Positions 35,279 through 44,577 of a stretch of DNA of 64,000 bases are shown in pieces. Position 1 is the stretch's first letter, and each line of letters starts with the position of its first letter. Under the pieces are notes generated by a model. The model did not search any database, was not told where the DNA came from, and saw only the letters and a list, made by a program, of their open reading frames with translations. A program made the position numbers and the translations under genes. This DNA comes from Firmicutes bacterium UBA4916 (GTDB lineage: Bacteria; Bacillota; Clostridia; Tissierellales; Tepidimicrobiaceae): positions 1 through 64,000 of the forward strand of contig DHBY01000061.1 in NCBI GenBank assembly GCA_002398845.1. Reading direction: 5' to 3'.

Positions 35279-36094
35279 CTATCTGCCTAAATTATCTAAA
35301 AAATTTAGTATTTTGTTATTTTCAATAACCTTAGAGAAAGATATTTTTTCAGCCATTATATGTATAACTATCAAAATAAATAAATAAATAGATTTTCCAA
35401 CTAGGCCATGTGTAAGTCCACAATATACCCCCAATGTAATGCCTAATACATTAGAACCTACATCCCCCATCATAGCTTTCGCTTTTAAGTCTAATGGAAA
35501 ATATACAACTAATATGCCATAAAATGAATATAAAAGAAAATTATATTCATTTACATTGCCCGTAAACAACATCATTATGGAAAGCAATATAAACACCTTT
35601 ATTGATCTACCAGGTCTCAAATCAAATAAATTTGTTAAATTAGTGAATAAGGATATAAGCAAGGTGTTTATTATAATATCAACTGGGTTTTTGGATATTA
35701 TAATTGAAATAAATAGAGCTATAAAAAAACCAATTCCTGCCTTTATGCCTCCAGTTGTCAGCACACCTTCAAAAAAAGATTTTATGTGCCCTTTAAATCC
35801 CTTTACATTCTTATCGCCAATTAAATCATCTAAAAGCCCAACCATACCCATCAATGTTAAAGCGAATAAATAAGATATTATATATTTGGCTTTAGCTTTA
35901 GTTAGAAATAAAATTATACTTATACTAATTGTCTGGACAAATACAAACAACAAGCCCATACAAATTGGGATTTCTTCTTTTTTATAATTTAATCCTAATG
36001 TTTTACTCCTAGTTAGCATATTAAATATCATAGGGACTCCAACAAAAGATAAAATCATGCTAATTATAAAACTTAAAAGCCCAATGAAATTCAT
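35279..36094 (-). CDS. MraY/WecA-like family glycosyl-1-phosphate transferase homologue
   Basis: The product has 271 residues and about nine membrane helices. Polyprenyl-phosphate glycosyl-1-phosphate transferase landmarks are present: GLLDDLIGD (metal Asp pair), NLFDLRPGRSIK and MGDVGSNVLG. It lacks a C-terminal His-box and is shorter than MraY (about 320 residues), so it is a divergent member, possibly transferring a sugar-phosphate to an undecaprenyl carrier. It abuts the family-2 glycosyltransferase, suggesting a shared lipid-linked saccharide pathway. ATG behind GAGGGTGA. Confidence 0.85.
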   Translation of the reverse strand: MNFIGLLSFIISMILSFVGVPMIFNMLTRSKTLGLNYKKEEIPICMGLLFVFVQTISISIILFLTKAKAKYIISYLFALTLMGMVGLLDDLIGDKNVKGFKGHIKSFFEGVLTTGGIKAGIGFFIALFISIIISKNPVDIIINTLLISLFTNLTNLFDLRPGRSIKVFILLSIMMLFTGNVNEYNFLLYSFYGILVVYFPLDLKAKAMMGDVGSNVLGITLGVYCGLTHGLVGKSIYLFILIVIHIMAEKISFSKVIENNKILNFLDNLGR

Positions 36095-36098
36095 TTTC

Positions 36099-36788
36099 TC
36101 ACCCTCTAAAGAACATAATAACCAAGGTTTTTAATATATCAAAAAATTGTTTCCCTCTATGCCTAAAACCCTTAAAATTTCTATCTGTATATCTATGAGT
36201 CATATTAACTGGTACTTCTTTAAATGTAAAATCATTTTTTAAAGCTTGAATAGTCATAGCCACCTCTATTCCATATCTATTAGGTATATAGTCTATAACA
36301 TCCATTACTTCTTTTTTATAAACCCTTTGCCCAGAAAGGGAAGTATCTATCTCCTTCTTTGTATAAAAATATACCCCTTTTTTAGCCAATCTTTTTACTA
36401 GCCCAAATCCTCCTTTGGTATGAGTATTGGATAATCTAATAGGAAACTTGGCTATAGTAAAATCTACCTCTCCTAAAACAACGGGATAAATTAATTTTTC
36501 TACTTCAACACTGGTGGATTCCAAATCTCCATCAACAAATGCAATATAATCATACTCTTTTTCTTTTATTGCTTTCTTCATTGCAAATCCTTTACCTTGG
36601 TTTTTTGCTAAATTAATAAAAGACACATCAAGTTTGTTTACTACCTCAACTGTATTGTCAATAGAACCATCATTTACAATTAAAATCTCATCTATTAAGT
36701 CTATTTTCTTCAATCCTTCTATAGTATCTACAATCTTATCTGCTTCATTATATACAGGCACTACTGCCAATACCTTACCGTTTTTCAT
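36099..36788 (-). CDS. Family-2 glycosyltransferase (DPM1-like)
   Basis: The product has 229 residues, a GT-A fold enzyme. VVPVYNEADKIVDTIEGL opens the nucleotide-binding region, with VNDGSIDNT and the D-x-D-type FVDGDLEST metal site. SLSGQRVYKKEVMD is typical of polyprenyl-phosphate sugar synthases. It lacks added membrane helices beyond a hydrophobic C-terminus. Its position between an MctB-like gene and a MraY-like gene indicates envelope glycan chemistry. Sugar unknown. ATG behind AAGGAGAG. Confidence 0.9.
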   Translation of the reverse strand: MKNGKVLAVVPVYNEADKIVDTIEGLKKIDLIDEILIVNDGSIDNTVEVVNKLDVSFINLAKNQGKGFAMKKAIKEKEYDYIAFVDGDLESTSVEVEKLIYPVVLGEVDFTIAKFPIRLSNTHTKGGFGLVKRLAKKGVYFYTKKEIDTSLSGQRVYKKEVMDVIDYIPNRYGIEVAMTIQALKNDFTFKEVPVNMTHRYTDRNFKGFRHRGKQFFDILKTLVIMFFRG

Positions 36789-36803
36789 ACTATCTCTCCT
36801 TAA

Positions 36804-37685
36804 TTACTCTAATACAGATAACTTTAAATTAGGAACCAGTTCTTCAGCTGTTTGTTTGATTCCATAATGGCCAGGTCTGCCTTCCATAGCTAATATTAAA
36901 GAAACTTTACCCATTGTTGTATCTACATTATCAACAGTACTTATTTTAAATCCTTTATAAGCTTCCATATAAGAATAATTTGCCTTTAACTTTTCAATGC
37001 CGATTACTGCTTTATTCATATCTTTACATACATCTACTATAGTTTTATCCACTAAAGTTATTCTATTCCTATCTTCCTTTACACTACCTCCAGCAATTAT
37101 AACATAATCTATAGGTTCGTCAATAGTACCGACTAAATCCATAATTCTACTTTCTTCCAATTTCTTTACTAAGATTGATTCTTCTCCAGTTATTATGGAT
37201 TTTGCTATTTCATTGGCAGCATTTGTTATTAAATTGCTATTTTCTACTGAAATATTCAACTCATTATAAATATTCTTTAATGTCCCTTTGTCCATAATCT
37301 TATCAGTTATAGTGGCTACATTGACGACATTGGCACCTGCAACCTCTAATATTTGTCCTATTCCTGAATACATATAATCGTCCTTTGTTTCAATAATTGC
37401 AATTTTTTTGCCTTTCAATTTATCTTTGATGATTTCTTCATAAGTTGAATCTATAAAATGTTTATAGTTATCATTTTTAGCCTCAATTTCTTTTATTGTT
37501 AGTTTTAAGTCTTGGTTCTCAGATTTTAAAAAATCAAAACTCTCTTCTAATTTACCTACTATATCATCTTTTTGTTCAACTAAAAAGCTCTGAGTATCAA
37601 GGGTAAACCCTATATATATTCCAATACCTAAAGCGGCAAATATTGCAACGATAGATATCACATAAAATTTCATATTTGGTATCAA
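36804..37685 (-). CDS. MctB/SteB-like membrane protein
   Basis: The product has 293 residues of the family named MctB in mycobacteria (copper transport, PF11382 type). It has one N-terminal membrane helix (YVISIVAIFAALGIGIYIGF), an adjoining coiled coil (FLKSENQDLKLTIKEIEAKN) and a C-terminal alpha/beta domain. In actinobacteria the same gene follows steA and is called SteB, where it stabilises division and wall synthesis. The same order here makes an envelope role more likely than copper export. TTG start seven bases behind GGAGG. Confidence 0.85.
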   Translation of the reverse strand: MIPNMKFYVISIVAIFAALGIGIYIGFTLDTQSFLVEQKDDIVGKLEESFDFLKSENQDLKLTIKEIEAKNDNYKHFIDSTYEEIIKDKLKGKKIAIIETKDDYMYSGIGQILEVAGANVVNVATITDKIMDKGTLKNIYNELNISVENSNLITNAANEIAKSIITGEESILVKKLEESRIMDLVGTIDEPIDYVIIAGGSVKEDRNRITLVDKTIVDVCKDMNKAVIGIEKLKANYSYMEAYKGFKISTVDNVDTTMGKVSLILAMEGRPGHYGIKQTAEELVPNLKLSVLE

Positions 37686-37698
37686 AATAACTCCTCCT

Positions 37699-38820
37699 TT
37701 ACAGTCCTAACATCATTTTAATTCTAATTTTAAATAGAACCGCTAATTCTCTCATCAATGGATGCATACAAGTTATTACAACAATAGGTATTAAAGCCGC
37801 TATGGCTATCCCAGCTACATATTTTAACTTAAAGCTACTATGATAAAGCTTGTTTACCCCTTTAGCATCTACTAGCCTAGAACCAACTTTTAGCCTAACT
37901 AAAAATGTACTAGACATTCCAGGTCTACCTTTTTCTAAAAAATCTATCATATTGGTATGAGTTCCAACAGCCACAATTAAATCTGCACCGTTTGCATATG
38001 CGAGTAAGAAAGCAATATCTTCACTAGTACCAGGTGCAGGAAACTTTTTTGCTTTTAATCCTAATTTTTCTACCCTTTCTAATCCAGGGGCTCTACCATC
38101 CGGATAGGCATGAACAATTATTTCCTTTACTAATTTCAAACACTTATCAGAAACACTATCCATATCCCCAACAACCATATCAGGGGTATACCCAAAATCC
38201 AATAAAGCATCTCCACCACCATCAACGCCAATTAAGATAGGATTTACTTCATCTATATATGATTTTATAGCCTCTAAATCCGCCTTGTAATCCTTACCCC
38301 TTACTACTACCAATACATGTTTACCTTTTATTTTTGTTTCTGTTTTAGGTATTGGGATTTTTCCTGTAACAAGACCTTTTTCTTTTTTTGCATATTCAAG
38401 AGTATTTTCTATAAAGCTTTCTAATTCTTTTTCAATATTAGCATAACCAACATTCAACAACTCTTCAATTTTATTTTTATCTAGCAGTTCACAATCCGCA
38501 ATCTTATTTCCCTTATATATAATTTCATCTTCAATAATTTCAATAATATCCCCTTCATTGACTATATCAAATATATCCTTTTGTTTTGTTTCAAAGATAG
38601 GGATATTTGCATCAAGTAAAATTGAAGGCCCTTGATTAGGGTATTTACCACTTATGGTTTCTTCAACATTAATTATACATTTTACTTTTTTCTCCACTAG
38701 AGATAATGCTGCTACTTCATCTAAATCCGTATGAGCTATTAATGCTATATCTCCTGTCTTCAATCTCTTTGTCAAGTTTTTAGTCCTTTTATCCTTTTTT
38801 AATCTCCCTTTTATATGCAT
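37699..38820 (-). CDS. steA: SteA-like putative cytokinetic ring protein
   Basis: The product has 373 residues of the SteA family (thiamine-pyrophosphokinase-like core). KRLKTGDIALIAHTDLDEVAALSLVE opens the family domain, and the nucleotide-like core shows GVDGGGDALLDFGYTPDMVVGDMDSVSD and PAPGTSEDIAFLLAYANGADLI. A C-terminal membrane helix (VAGIAIAALIPIVVITCM) anchors it. SteA assembles at division septa in corynebacteria. ATG behind GGAGG. Confidence 0.9.
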   Translation of the reverse strand: MHIKGRLKKDKRTKNLTKRLKTGDIALIAHTDLDEVAALSLVEKKVKCIINVEETISGKYPNQGPSILLDANIPIFETKQKDIFDIVNEGDIIEIIEDEIIYKGNKIADCELLDKNKIEELLNVGYANIEKELESFIENTLEYAKKEKGLVTGKIPIPKTETKIKGKHVLVVVRGKDYKADLEAIKSYIDEVNPILIGVDGGGDALLDFGYTPDMVVGDMDSVSDKCLKLVKEIIVHAYPDGRAPGLERVEKLGLKAKKFPAPGTSEDIAFLLAYANGADLIVAVGTHTNMIDFLEKGRPGMSSTFLVRLKVGSRLVDAKGVNKLYHSSFKLKYVAGIAIAALIPIVVITCMHPLMRELAVLFKIRIKMMLGL

Positions 38821-38926
38821 ATAAATCCTCCGGCTTTTTCTATTCTAATATTATCTCCAACTTTTAGTATTATAATAACTAACCACCAAGTTTATTATAG
38901 CACAATATCATTAGGGATAAAAAGAT

Positions 38927-38972
38927 AATCTAAAATGGACCTTACAAATATTTGTAAGATCCATTTTAGATT
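38927..38972 (-). terminator. Terminator after spo0A
   Basis: A 23-bp nearly perfect stem (one mismatch, essentially no loop) overlaps the spo0A stop and is followed by ATCTTTTTATC on the minus strand. Confidence 0.93.
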
Positions 38973-39789
38973 AAATACTTTCCTCTTCCATTTCCATTTC
39001 TAATCTTAATTTATCAGCAACCATTGCAATGAATTCACTATTGGTAGGTTTTCCTTTGTTGGTATTTACAGTGTAGCCAAATATCTTATTGATGGTGTCT
39101 ACTTTGCCCCTTGTCCATGCAACTTCAATAGCATGTCTTATAGCTCTTTCAACCCTACTAGGTGTAGTATTGTACTTTTTTGCTATATTAGGATATAATT
39201 CCTTTGTAACAGCCCCCAATAATTCCATATCATCGATTACCATAGTAATTGCCTCTCTTAAATATAAATAACCTTTAATATGAGCTGGAACTCCTATTTC
39301 ATGCATTATATTGGTGATTCTAGCTTCTAAACTTTTTGCTGAACTTATATTTACTGAATTGGATGTAGGTATTTTTATATAATCATTTTTTGTTATAGTT
39401 TCTGTTGTATTATCAGAACCTATAATTTGTTTTAGTCGCTTAATAAACACTTTAAAATCAAAAGGTTTAACCACGTAGTAATCCGCTCCCAATTCAATTG
39501 CTTTTTGGGTAATTTGATCCTGACCTACTGCTGAAAGGATCACAATTTTGGGAACCTTTTTTAGTTCTAATTTATTTATTCCTTCCAATACTCCCAATCC
39601 ATCTAAATGTGGCATAATAATATCCAGTATTAAAATATCTGGTTCTTCCTCAGTAATCTTATCTAATGCTTCTAATCCATCTTTGGCTATACTCACCACT
39701 TCAAAATCCTCGTCCATAGATAAAAACTTACTTAAAATATCACAAAATTCCCTATTATCATCTGCAATCATTATTCTTGTTTTCTCCAA
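38971..39789 (-). CDS. spo0A: Stage 0 sporulation protein A
   Basis: Spo0A is the master response regulator of sporulation entry. The product has 272 residues. The receiver domain covers about 1-125, with acidic pocket D10/D11, phosphoacceptor D56 (DILILD) and K108 (VVKPF). The C-terminal sigma-A-contacting DNA-binding domain runs from about 155 and includes [19 protein letters not shown] and [18 protein letters not shown] (recognition helix). TTG start eight bases behind GGGGGG. It carries its own sigma-H-like promoter and 0A box upstream and a strong terminator downstream. SpoIVB lies just upstream, the classic order. Confidence 0.98.
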   Translation of the reverse strand: MEKTRIMIADDNREFCDILSKFLSMDEDFEVVSIAKDGLEALDKITEEEPDILILDIIMPHLDGLGVLEGINKLELKKVPKIVILSAVGQDQITQKAIELGADYYVVKPFDFKVFIKRLKQIIGSDNTTETITKNDYIKIPTSNSVNISSAKSLEARITNIMHEIGVPAHIKGYLYLREAITMVIDDMELLGAVTKELYPNIAKKYNTTPSRVERAIRHAIEVAWTRGKVDTINKIFGYTVNTNKGKPTNSEFIAMVADKLRLEMEMEEESI

Positions 39790-39831
39790 CTCAATTACCC
39801 CCCGTTAAACTATTTATTTGTATAATTACTT

Positions 39832-39856
39832 ATTCGACAAACAATCTTTGTTTCCT
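39832..39856 (-). promoter_or_regulatory. Sigma-H-like promoter of spo0A
   Basis: The minus strand reads AGGAAAC (39856-39850), 14 bases, then GAAT (39835-39832), preceded by R-n-n (GTC). This matches the sigma-H pattern AGGAWWW and RnnGAAT with the same 14-base gap as B. subtilis spoVG. It lies 43-67 bp upstream of the spo0A start. Confidence 0.6.
39833..39841 (-). promoter_or_regulatory. Spo0A-binding box (0A box)
   Basis: TTTGTCGAA on the minus strand is an exact match to the Spo0A box. It overlaps the -10 element of the putative sigma-H promoter, 44-52 bp before spo0A, indicating autoregulation. Confidence 0.65.
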
Positions 39857-40033
39857 TCTATTTCAAAATAATTCTTTAATTTTTTTTATTTTATTTATAA
39901 CACTTTTATTGAAATATGTAGATTAAAGACCCTTTGCTGCAAATTAAATAAAAAAAATCCAATGCAGCATAATTATATTTTAATTTCAACTTGTCCAACT
40001 ATAATATATTTTTATTTATGAATTATTAAACAA

Positions 40034-40059
40034 AAATGATAGGCAATTGCCTATCATTT
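40034..40059 (-). terminator. Terminator after spoIVB
   Basis: A perfect 26-nt palindrome (AAATGATAGGCAA and complement) overlaps the spoIVB stop; TTGTTTAATAA follows on the minus strand. Confidence 0.82.
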
Positions 40060-41373
40060 GATATTCTGAGCATATTTTTCATTTAGCTGATAACTTGGTT
40101 TTATTTGATCTAACATCCACTCTATATATATTCCATATCCTTTGGTAGGATCGTTAACAAATACATGGGTAATAGCACCAATTATTTTACCATCTTGTAT
40201 TATTGGGCTGCCACTCATTCCTTGTACTATTCCACCAGTTTTTTGCAATAATCTTTTATCTGTTACTTTAATCGTCATACTTTTTTGGTTAGGAAATTGT
40301 TGAGGTTGTGCTTTTAATATTTCAATTTCAAATTTTTCTGTTTTATCATTATCTATCGTGGTTAATATATATGCTTTTCCTTCCTTTACTTCTTCCTTAA
40401 AACCAATTGGCAAAGCTTTTGCTTTATTGAATTTCATAAACTCATCAGTCATTACTCCATATATGCCATAAGGAGAATTTTTTACTATTTCACCTAATAC
40501 ATTTTCCGTTTCATAAAAGATTCCTCGAATTTCTCCTGGGCTGCCCCTTTTTCCTTGTTCAATATTTGCTATTTTTGCATTCATTATCTTCCCATATTCT
40601 ACATTTAATAAATTTCCAGTATCCATATCTGTTATTCCATGGCCTAAAGCTCCAAAGATTTTGCTATCGTCATCGTAAAAGGTAAGCGTTCCAATACCAG
40701 CTGTTTTATCCCTTACCCATATGCCTAATCTATAGCAATTATCCTGCATACTTTTTATAGGAGCAACTTCTGTTTCGAATCTAATTTTATTTCTTTCAAC
40801 AATAATTTTTACCTTAGAATCCTGTATTTGATTTAATAATTCAACCACATGCTCAGCATCTTTTACTTTTATATTGTTTATTTCCAGAATACTATCACCA
40901 GTTTTTATACCTGCATCCTTTGCTGGATTATACCTTTTCCCATCTATTCCAAGAACATCTGTAACTGCTACAACTAATACACCCTTCGTGTTCAACTTTA
41001 CACCTATAGCATTACCTCCAGGGACTAGATACTCTCTATTAACCACATTTACATCAAATTTTTTTACGGGTATTAATCCTAAAAGTTTAAGCTGAAATTT
41101 TGCCTCCCCTGTATCTATACCATCTATTTTATAGGTTTTCTTTAACCCTTTAGTAAAATTTTGATTGTAAGTGGATTGTACTATTGTATCTTCATCATGC
41201 ATTGCACTTAAAGAAAATGGAAATACCACATCAATACTTCTATTTTCTCCTCTTGCAATTTTTATTTCAGTTGGGCAATAAAAAGCACCTATCATTTGGA
41301 TTGCATAAAAAAATAAAAATATTAAAACCAATAAAGAGATCTTTCTTCTTTCTTTATATCTACCCAAGTACAA
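40054..41373 (-). CDS. spoIVB: Stage IV sporulation protein B (S55 peptidase)
   Basis: SpoIVB is the forespore-secreted serine protease that cleaves SpoIVFA to activate sigma-K. The product has 439 residues. An N-terminal membrane segment (ISLLVLIFLFFYAIQMIGAFY) is followed by a PDZ domain (about 105-190; AGIKTGDSILEINNIKVKD) and the S55 protease domain with catalytic His in LGHGITDMD and Ser in GMSGSPIIQDG. TTG start behind AGGAGAG. It is monocistronic between recN and spo0A. Confidence 0.96.
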   Translation of the reverse strand: MYLGRYKERRKISLLVLIFLFFYAIQMIGAFYCPTEIKIARGENRSIDVVFPFSLSAMHDEDTIVQSTYNQNFTKGLKKTYKIDGIDTGEAKFQLKLLGLIPVKKFDVNVVNREYLVPGGNAIGVKLNTKGVLVVAVTDVLGIDGKRYNPAKDAGIKTGDSILEINNIKVKDAEHVVELLNQIQDSKVKIIVERNKIRFETEVAPIKSMQDNCYRLGIWVRDKTAGIGTLTFYDDDSKIFGALGHGITDMDTGNLLNVEYGKIMNAKIANIEQGKRGSPGEIRGIFYETENVLGEIVKNSPYGIYGVMTDEFMKFNKAKALPIGFKEEVKEGKAYILTTIDNDKTEKFEIEILKAQPQQFPNQKSMTIKVTDKRLLQKTGGIVQGMSGSPIIQDGKIIGAITHVFVNDPTKGYGIYIEWMLDQIKPSYQLNEKYAQNIK

Positions 41374-41520
41374 TCACTCTCCTAATTTTCCCTTTTTCGT
41401 GTTCACCTCCATAAAAATATTTTTTCGTAAATATAATTTAGCCTTTTTTCATCTTATTTATTCTCTAAAAAATTTATTTATTATGTCAAGTAAACTACAA
41501 ATTGTTAAATCCTGCCAATT

Positions 41521-41554
41521 AAAAAAACACTTTTAAAAAATAAAGTGTTTTTTT
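41521..41554 (-). terminator. Terminator after recN
   Basis: A 13-bp perfect A-rich stem (AAAAAAACACTTT, loop TAAAAAAT) ends in T7 on the minus strand, just beyond recN. Confidence 0.9.
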
Positions 41555-41561
41555 AATTTAT

Positions 41562-43253
41562 TTAATTCAATTTTTTTGACATCTCTAGCATTTCTTTTGC
41601 GTGCAGCTTTGTCGTATCTGTTAAATCTACCCCACCTAAAAGTCTTGATAATTCCTCTATTCTTTCATCATCATCCAACTTTCTTACTATTGTAGTAGTC
41701 TCCTCATTAACAGTCCTCTTTTCGATAACATAGTGAGTATCTGCGAGAGCTGCTATTTGTGGCAGATGAGAAATACAAATAACTTGATGATTTTTAGATA
41801 TCATTTTTATCTTTTCGCCTACTACTTGAGCTGTTCTTCCGCTAATTCCAGCATCTATTTCATCAAAGATTAAACAGGGTATATTATCATAATCAGCTAA
41901 AATTCTTTTAAAGGCTAGCATTATCCTAGACATTTCTCCTCCAGATACAATTCTAGATAGTGGCTTTAATTTTTCACCTTTATTTGTAGAAATTAAAAAT
42001 TCTATCTTGTCCAATCCTTTAGGTGTAAAATATTCTAATCTACTAAAATTAATTTTAAATACTACATTTTCCATATTTAATTCATTTAACTCTTTAGTGA
42101 TTGATGCTTCAATACTTTTACTTAATATTTTCCTTATTTTTGTTATTCTATTGCAGCAATCCGTCAATTCAGTTTCAATAGATTTTATATTATTATTTAT
42201 TCTTTTTATCTCCTTTTCATTATTTAACAATGTATTAAGCCTATCTTCTATTGAATCTCTATAATGGAGTATATCCTCTATTGTATTTCCGTATTTCTTT
42301 TTTAATGTATTGGTTGTATTAATTCTATCTTCTAAAAATTCCATTCTCTCTTCATCTATTCTTAAGCCTTCTAGGTAATCCCTCATATCTCTATAAAGAT
42401 CCTGTAATTCAAAACTAATGCCTTCTATTATTCTATTATATTGTTTGAATTTATCATCATAGTCTTTAATACCATTTATCTTAGTTATAGTCCTATTTAC
42501 ATTATCAAGTATAGATATATTGTTATAATCAGTATTATTTATAATGTCTGCTACCTCGCCTAAACTATAACCAATTTCTTTTATATTAGACATTTTTGAA
42601 TATTCTTTAATAACTTCTTCTTCATCATATTTTAATAAATCTGCATTATCAATTTCATTTAATTGGTATTTTAATAAATCAATTTCCCTATCCTTTTCAA
42701 TGCTATTTAATGAAATCTCTTTTATTTTTTTCCTTTCTTTCACTAATTCATCATATTTATCTTTTACATACTCTAAAAGAGAACTTAATTCATTATCTCC
42801 AAAAGTATCTATTAATTTTATATGATTATCTACATTTAATAAAGATTGATGCTCATGCTGCCCATGAATATCTACTAAGTTAGAAGTTATGTTATTTAAC
42901 ATAGTTAATGTAACAGTCCTTCCATTAACTCTTGATACACTTCTACCATTACTATGTATTTCCCTCGAAATCAATAAATAATTATTTGGATCTACATCGA
43001 TTCCATATTCCTCAAGTATTTCACTAATCTTAGCAGGATTTTCTAAAAAAAATAATCCTTCCAATGTTGATTTTTCACTTCCCGTCCTAACTAAGTCCTT
43101 ACTAGCACGCTCCCCTAAAATCATGCTAATTCCCTCAACGATTATGGATTTTCCTGCCCCTGTCTCACCTGTAAGTACATTAAATCCTTTAGTAAAATTT
43201 ATATTTAAGTCATTTATAATAGCGAAGTTACTTATGTTTAACTCAACTATCAT
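41562..43253 (-). CDS. recN: DNA repair protein RecN
   Basis: RecN is an SMC-like ATPase that gathers double-strand breaks for recombination. The product has 563 residues. Walker A GETGAGKS at 29-36, Q-loop HGQHEHQSL, long coiled coil about 150-370, ABC signature VSGGEMSRIMLA and Walker B CLIFDEIDAGISG are in order. ATG behind GGGGG. The order tlyA-argR-recN-spoIVB-spo0A is conserved in spore formers. Confidence 0.97.
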   Translation of the reverse strand: MIVELNISNFAIINDLNINFTKGFNVLTGETGAGKSIIVEGISMILGERASKDLVRTGSEKSTLEGLFFLENPAKISEILEEYGIDVDPNNYLLISREIHSNGRSVSRVNGRTVTLTMLNNITSNLVDIHGQHEHQSLLNVDNHIKLIDTFGDNELSSLLEYVKDKYDELVKERKKIKEISLNSIEKDREIDLLKYQLNEIDNADLLKYDEEEVIKEYSKMSNIKEIGYSLGEVADIINNTDYNNISILDNVNRTITKINGIKDYDDKFKQYNRIIEGISFELQDLYRDMRDYLEGLRIDEERMEFLEDRINTTNTLKKKYGNTIEDILHYRDSIEDRLNTLLNNEKEIKRINNNIKSIETELTDCCNRITKIRKILSKSIEASITKELNELNMENVVFKINFSRLEYFTPKGLDKIEFLISTNKGEKLKPLSRIVSGGEMSRIMLAFKRILADYDNIPCLIFDEIDAGISGRTAQVVGEKIKMISKNHQVICISHLPQIAALADTHYVIEKRTVNEETTTIVRKLDDDERIEELSRLLGGVDLTDTTKLHAKEMLEMSKKLN

Positions 43254-43268
43254 ATCTATACCCCCAGA

Positions 43269-43721
43269 TTATTTCAATAAATTTTGAATATTCCCTAATG
43301 TGGATTCTGTTAAGTCCATTCGACTAACAGCTATAAATATAGTATCATCCCCCGCAATTGTTCCTGCTGCTCCTTCAATCTTAAAGTTGTCAATTGCTGA
43401 AGCACAAATTTGTGCTGCACCAGGTAAAGTCTTTATAACAATAATATTTTCAGCTTTGTCAACACTTAAAACAGAACTTTTGAAAACTTTAATCAATCTT
43501 TCATTAATGCCCTCATATTGGCTATCCATTGTCGCATATTTATACTTTCCACCAGAAGTAAGGACTTTAACAAGTCTTAGTTCTTTTATATCCCTTGAAA
43601 TAGTGGCTTGGGTTATCTCAATTCCTCTTTCTAATAAATAATCCGCTAATTCCTCTTGAGTTTCTATTTCATAATTTTCTATTAGATCCAACATGATTCT
43701 CTGTCTAGTATATTTTTTCAT
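43269..43721 (-). CDS. argR: Arginine repressor
   Basis: ArgR is a hexameric, arginine-dependent repressor of arginine synthesis and activator of catabolism. The product has 150 residues. Winged helix at 1-70 (QATISRDIKELRLVKV in the recognition region) and C-terminal oligomerisation/arginine domain (GAAQICASAIDNF; AGDDTIFIAV with the Asp pair) are intact. ATG behind GGAGG. It lies between tlyA and recN in the usual Firmicute order. Confidence 0.95.
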   Translation of the reverse strand: MKKYTRQRIMLDLIENYEIETQEELADYLLERGIEITQATISRDIKELRLVKVLTSGGKYKYATMDSQYEGINERLIKVFKSSVLSVDKAENIIVIKTLPGAAQICASAIDNFKIEGAAGTIAGDDTIFIAVSRMDLTESTLGNIQNLLK

Positions 43722-43766
43722 CTTTTCCTCCCTTTACATTAGGAATAAGGTTGAACACCATTATTT

Positions 43767-44567
43767 CTATAAATATTCATGAGCCTCATCAACTATATTA
43801 CAAATTGTTTTATCTCCAATAGTTTTTTCTTCTTTATCTTTAGTAATATATGATAAAAATTCAATATTACCTGCAGCACCTGTGATAGGTGAGTAGTCTA
43901 AATTAATAAGCTTCAATCCGATTGAATCACAAAATTCAACAATAGATTTTATAACTTCTTTATGAGTGGTTTTATCTCTAACTATGCCTTTTTTGCCTAC
44001 CTTATCACGGCCAGCTTCAAATTGAGGCTTTATTAGGGCCACCATTTTGCCATTATCTGATAATAGTTCTTTAGCGACAGGTAAAACTAGCTTTAAAGAT
44101 ATAAATGACACATCAATGGATATGAAATCAACCATTTCACCTATATCCCCTTTGGTTACATATCTAATATTGGTCCGTTCTTTTACAATAACTCTTGGAT
44201 CATTTCTAAGTTTCCAATCCAATTGGCCATAACCTACATCAACTGCATATACTTTCTTCGCCCCTCCTCTTAGCATACAATCAGTAAACCCTCCTGTTGA
44301 GGCCCCTATATCTATAGCAACTATTCCTTCTAAATCTAAACTAAAGCTTTCCATGGCTTTTTCTAGTTTTAATCCACCTCTGCCAACATAGATAAAAGGG
44401 TTTTTTTTAATAATAATGGGGCTATCTATATCTATTTTTTCACCTGGTTTATCTATTCTTCTATCACCAATAAATACAGTACCTTCCATAATAATTCTTC
44501 TTGCCTTTTCCCTAGATTCTACTAAACCTTTTTCAAAAAGCAGAACATCCGCTCTTTTTTTCCCCAT
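43767..44567 (-). CDS. tlyA: TlyA family rRNA 2'-O-methyltransferase (YqxC)
   Basis: From the ATG at 44567, six bases after AGGAGA, the product has 266 residues; the frame runs 11 codons further into oapA but without a ribosome site. An S4 RNA-binding domain (RADVLLFEKGLVESREKARR) is followed by an FtsJ-type SAM fold (DIGASTGGFTDCMLRGGAK, AVDVGYGQLDWKLRNDPRV) and the lysine-bearing IKPQFEAGRDKVGKKG. Mycobacterial TlyA methylates C1409 and C1920 of rRNA; the clostridial sites are inferred. It comes directly after oapA. Confidence 0.93.
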   Translation of the reverse strand: MGKKRADVLLFEKGLVESREKARRIIMEGTVFIGDRRIDKPGEKIDIDSPIIIKKNPFIYVGRGGLKLEKAMESFSLDLEGIVAIDIGASTGGFTDCMLRGGAKKVYAVDVGYGQLDWKLRNDPRVIVKERTNIRYVTKGDIGEMVDFISIDVSFISLKLVLPVAKELLSDNGKMVALIKPQFEAGRDKVGKKGIVRDKTTHKEVIKSIVEFCDSIGLKLINLDYSPITGAAGNIEFLSYITKDKEEKTIGDKTICNIVDEAHEYL

Positions 44568-44577
44568 ATAATCTCTC

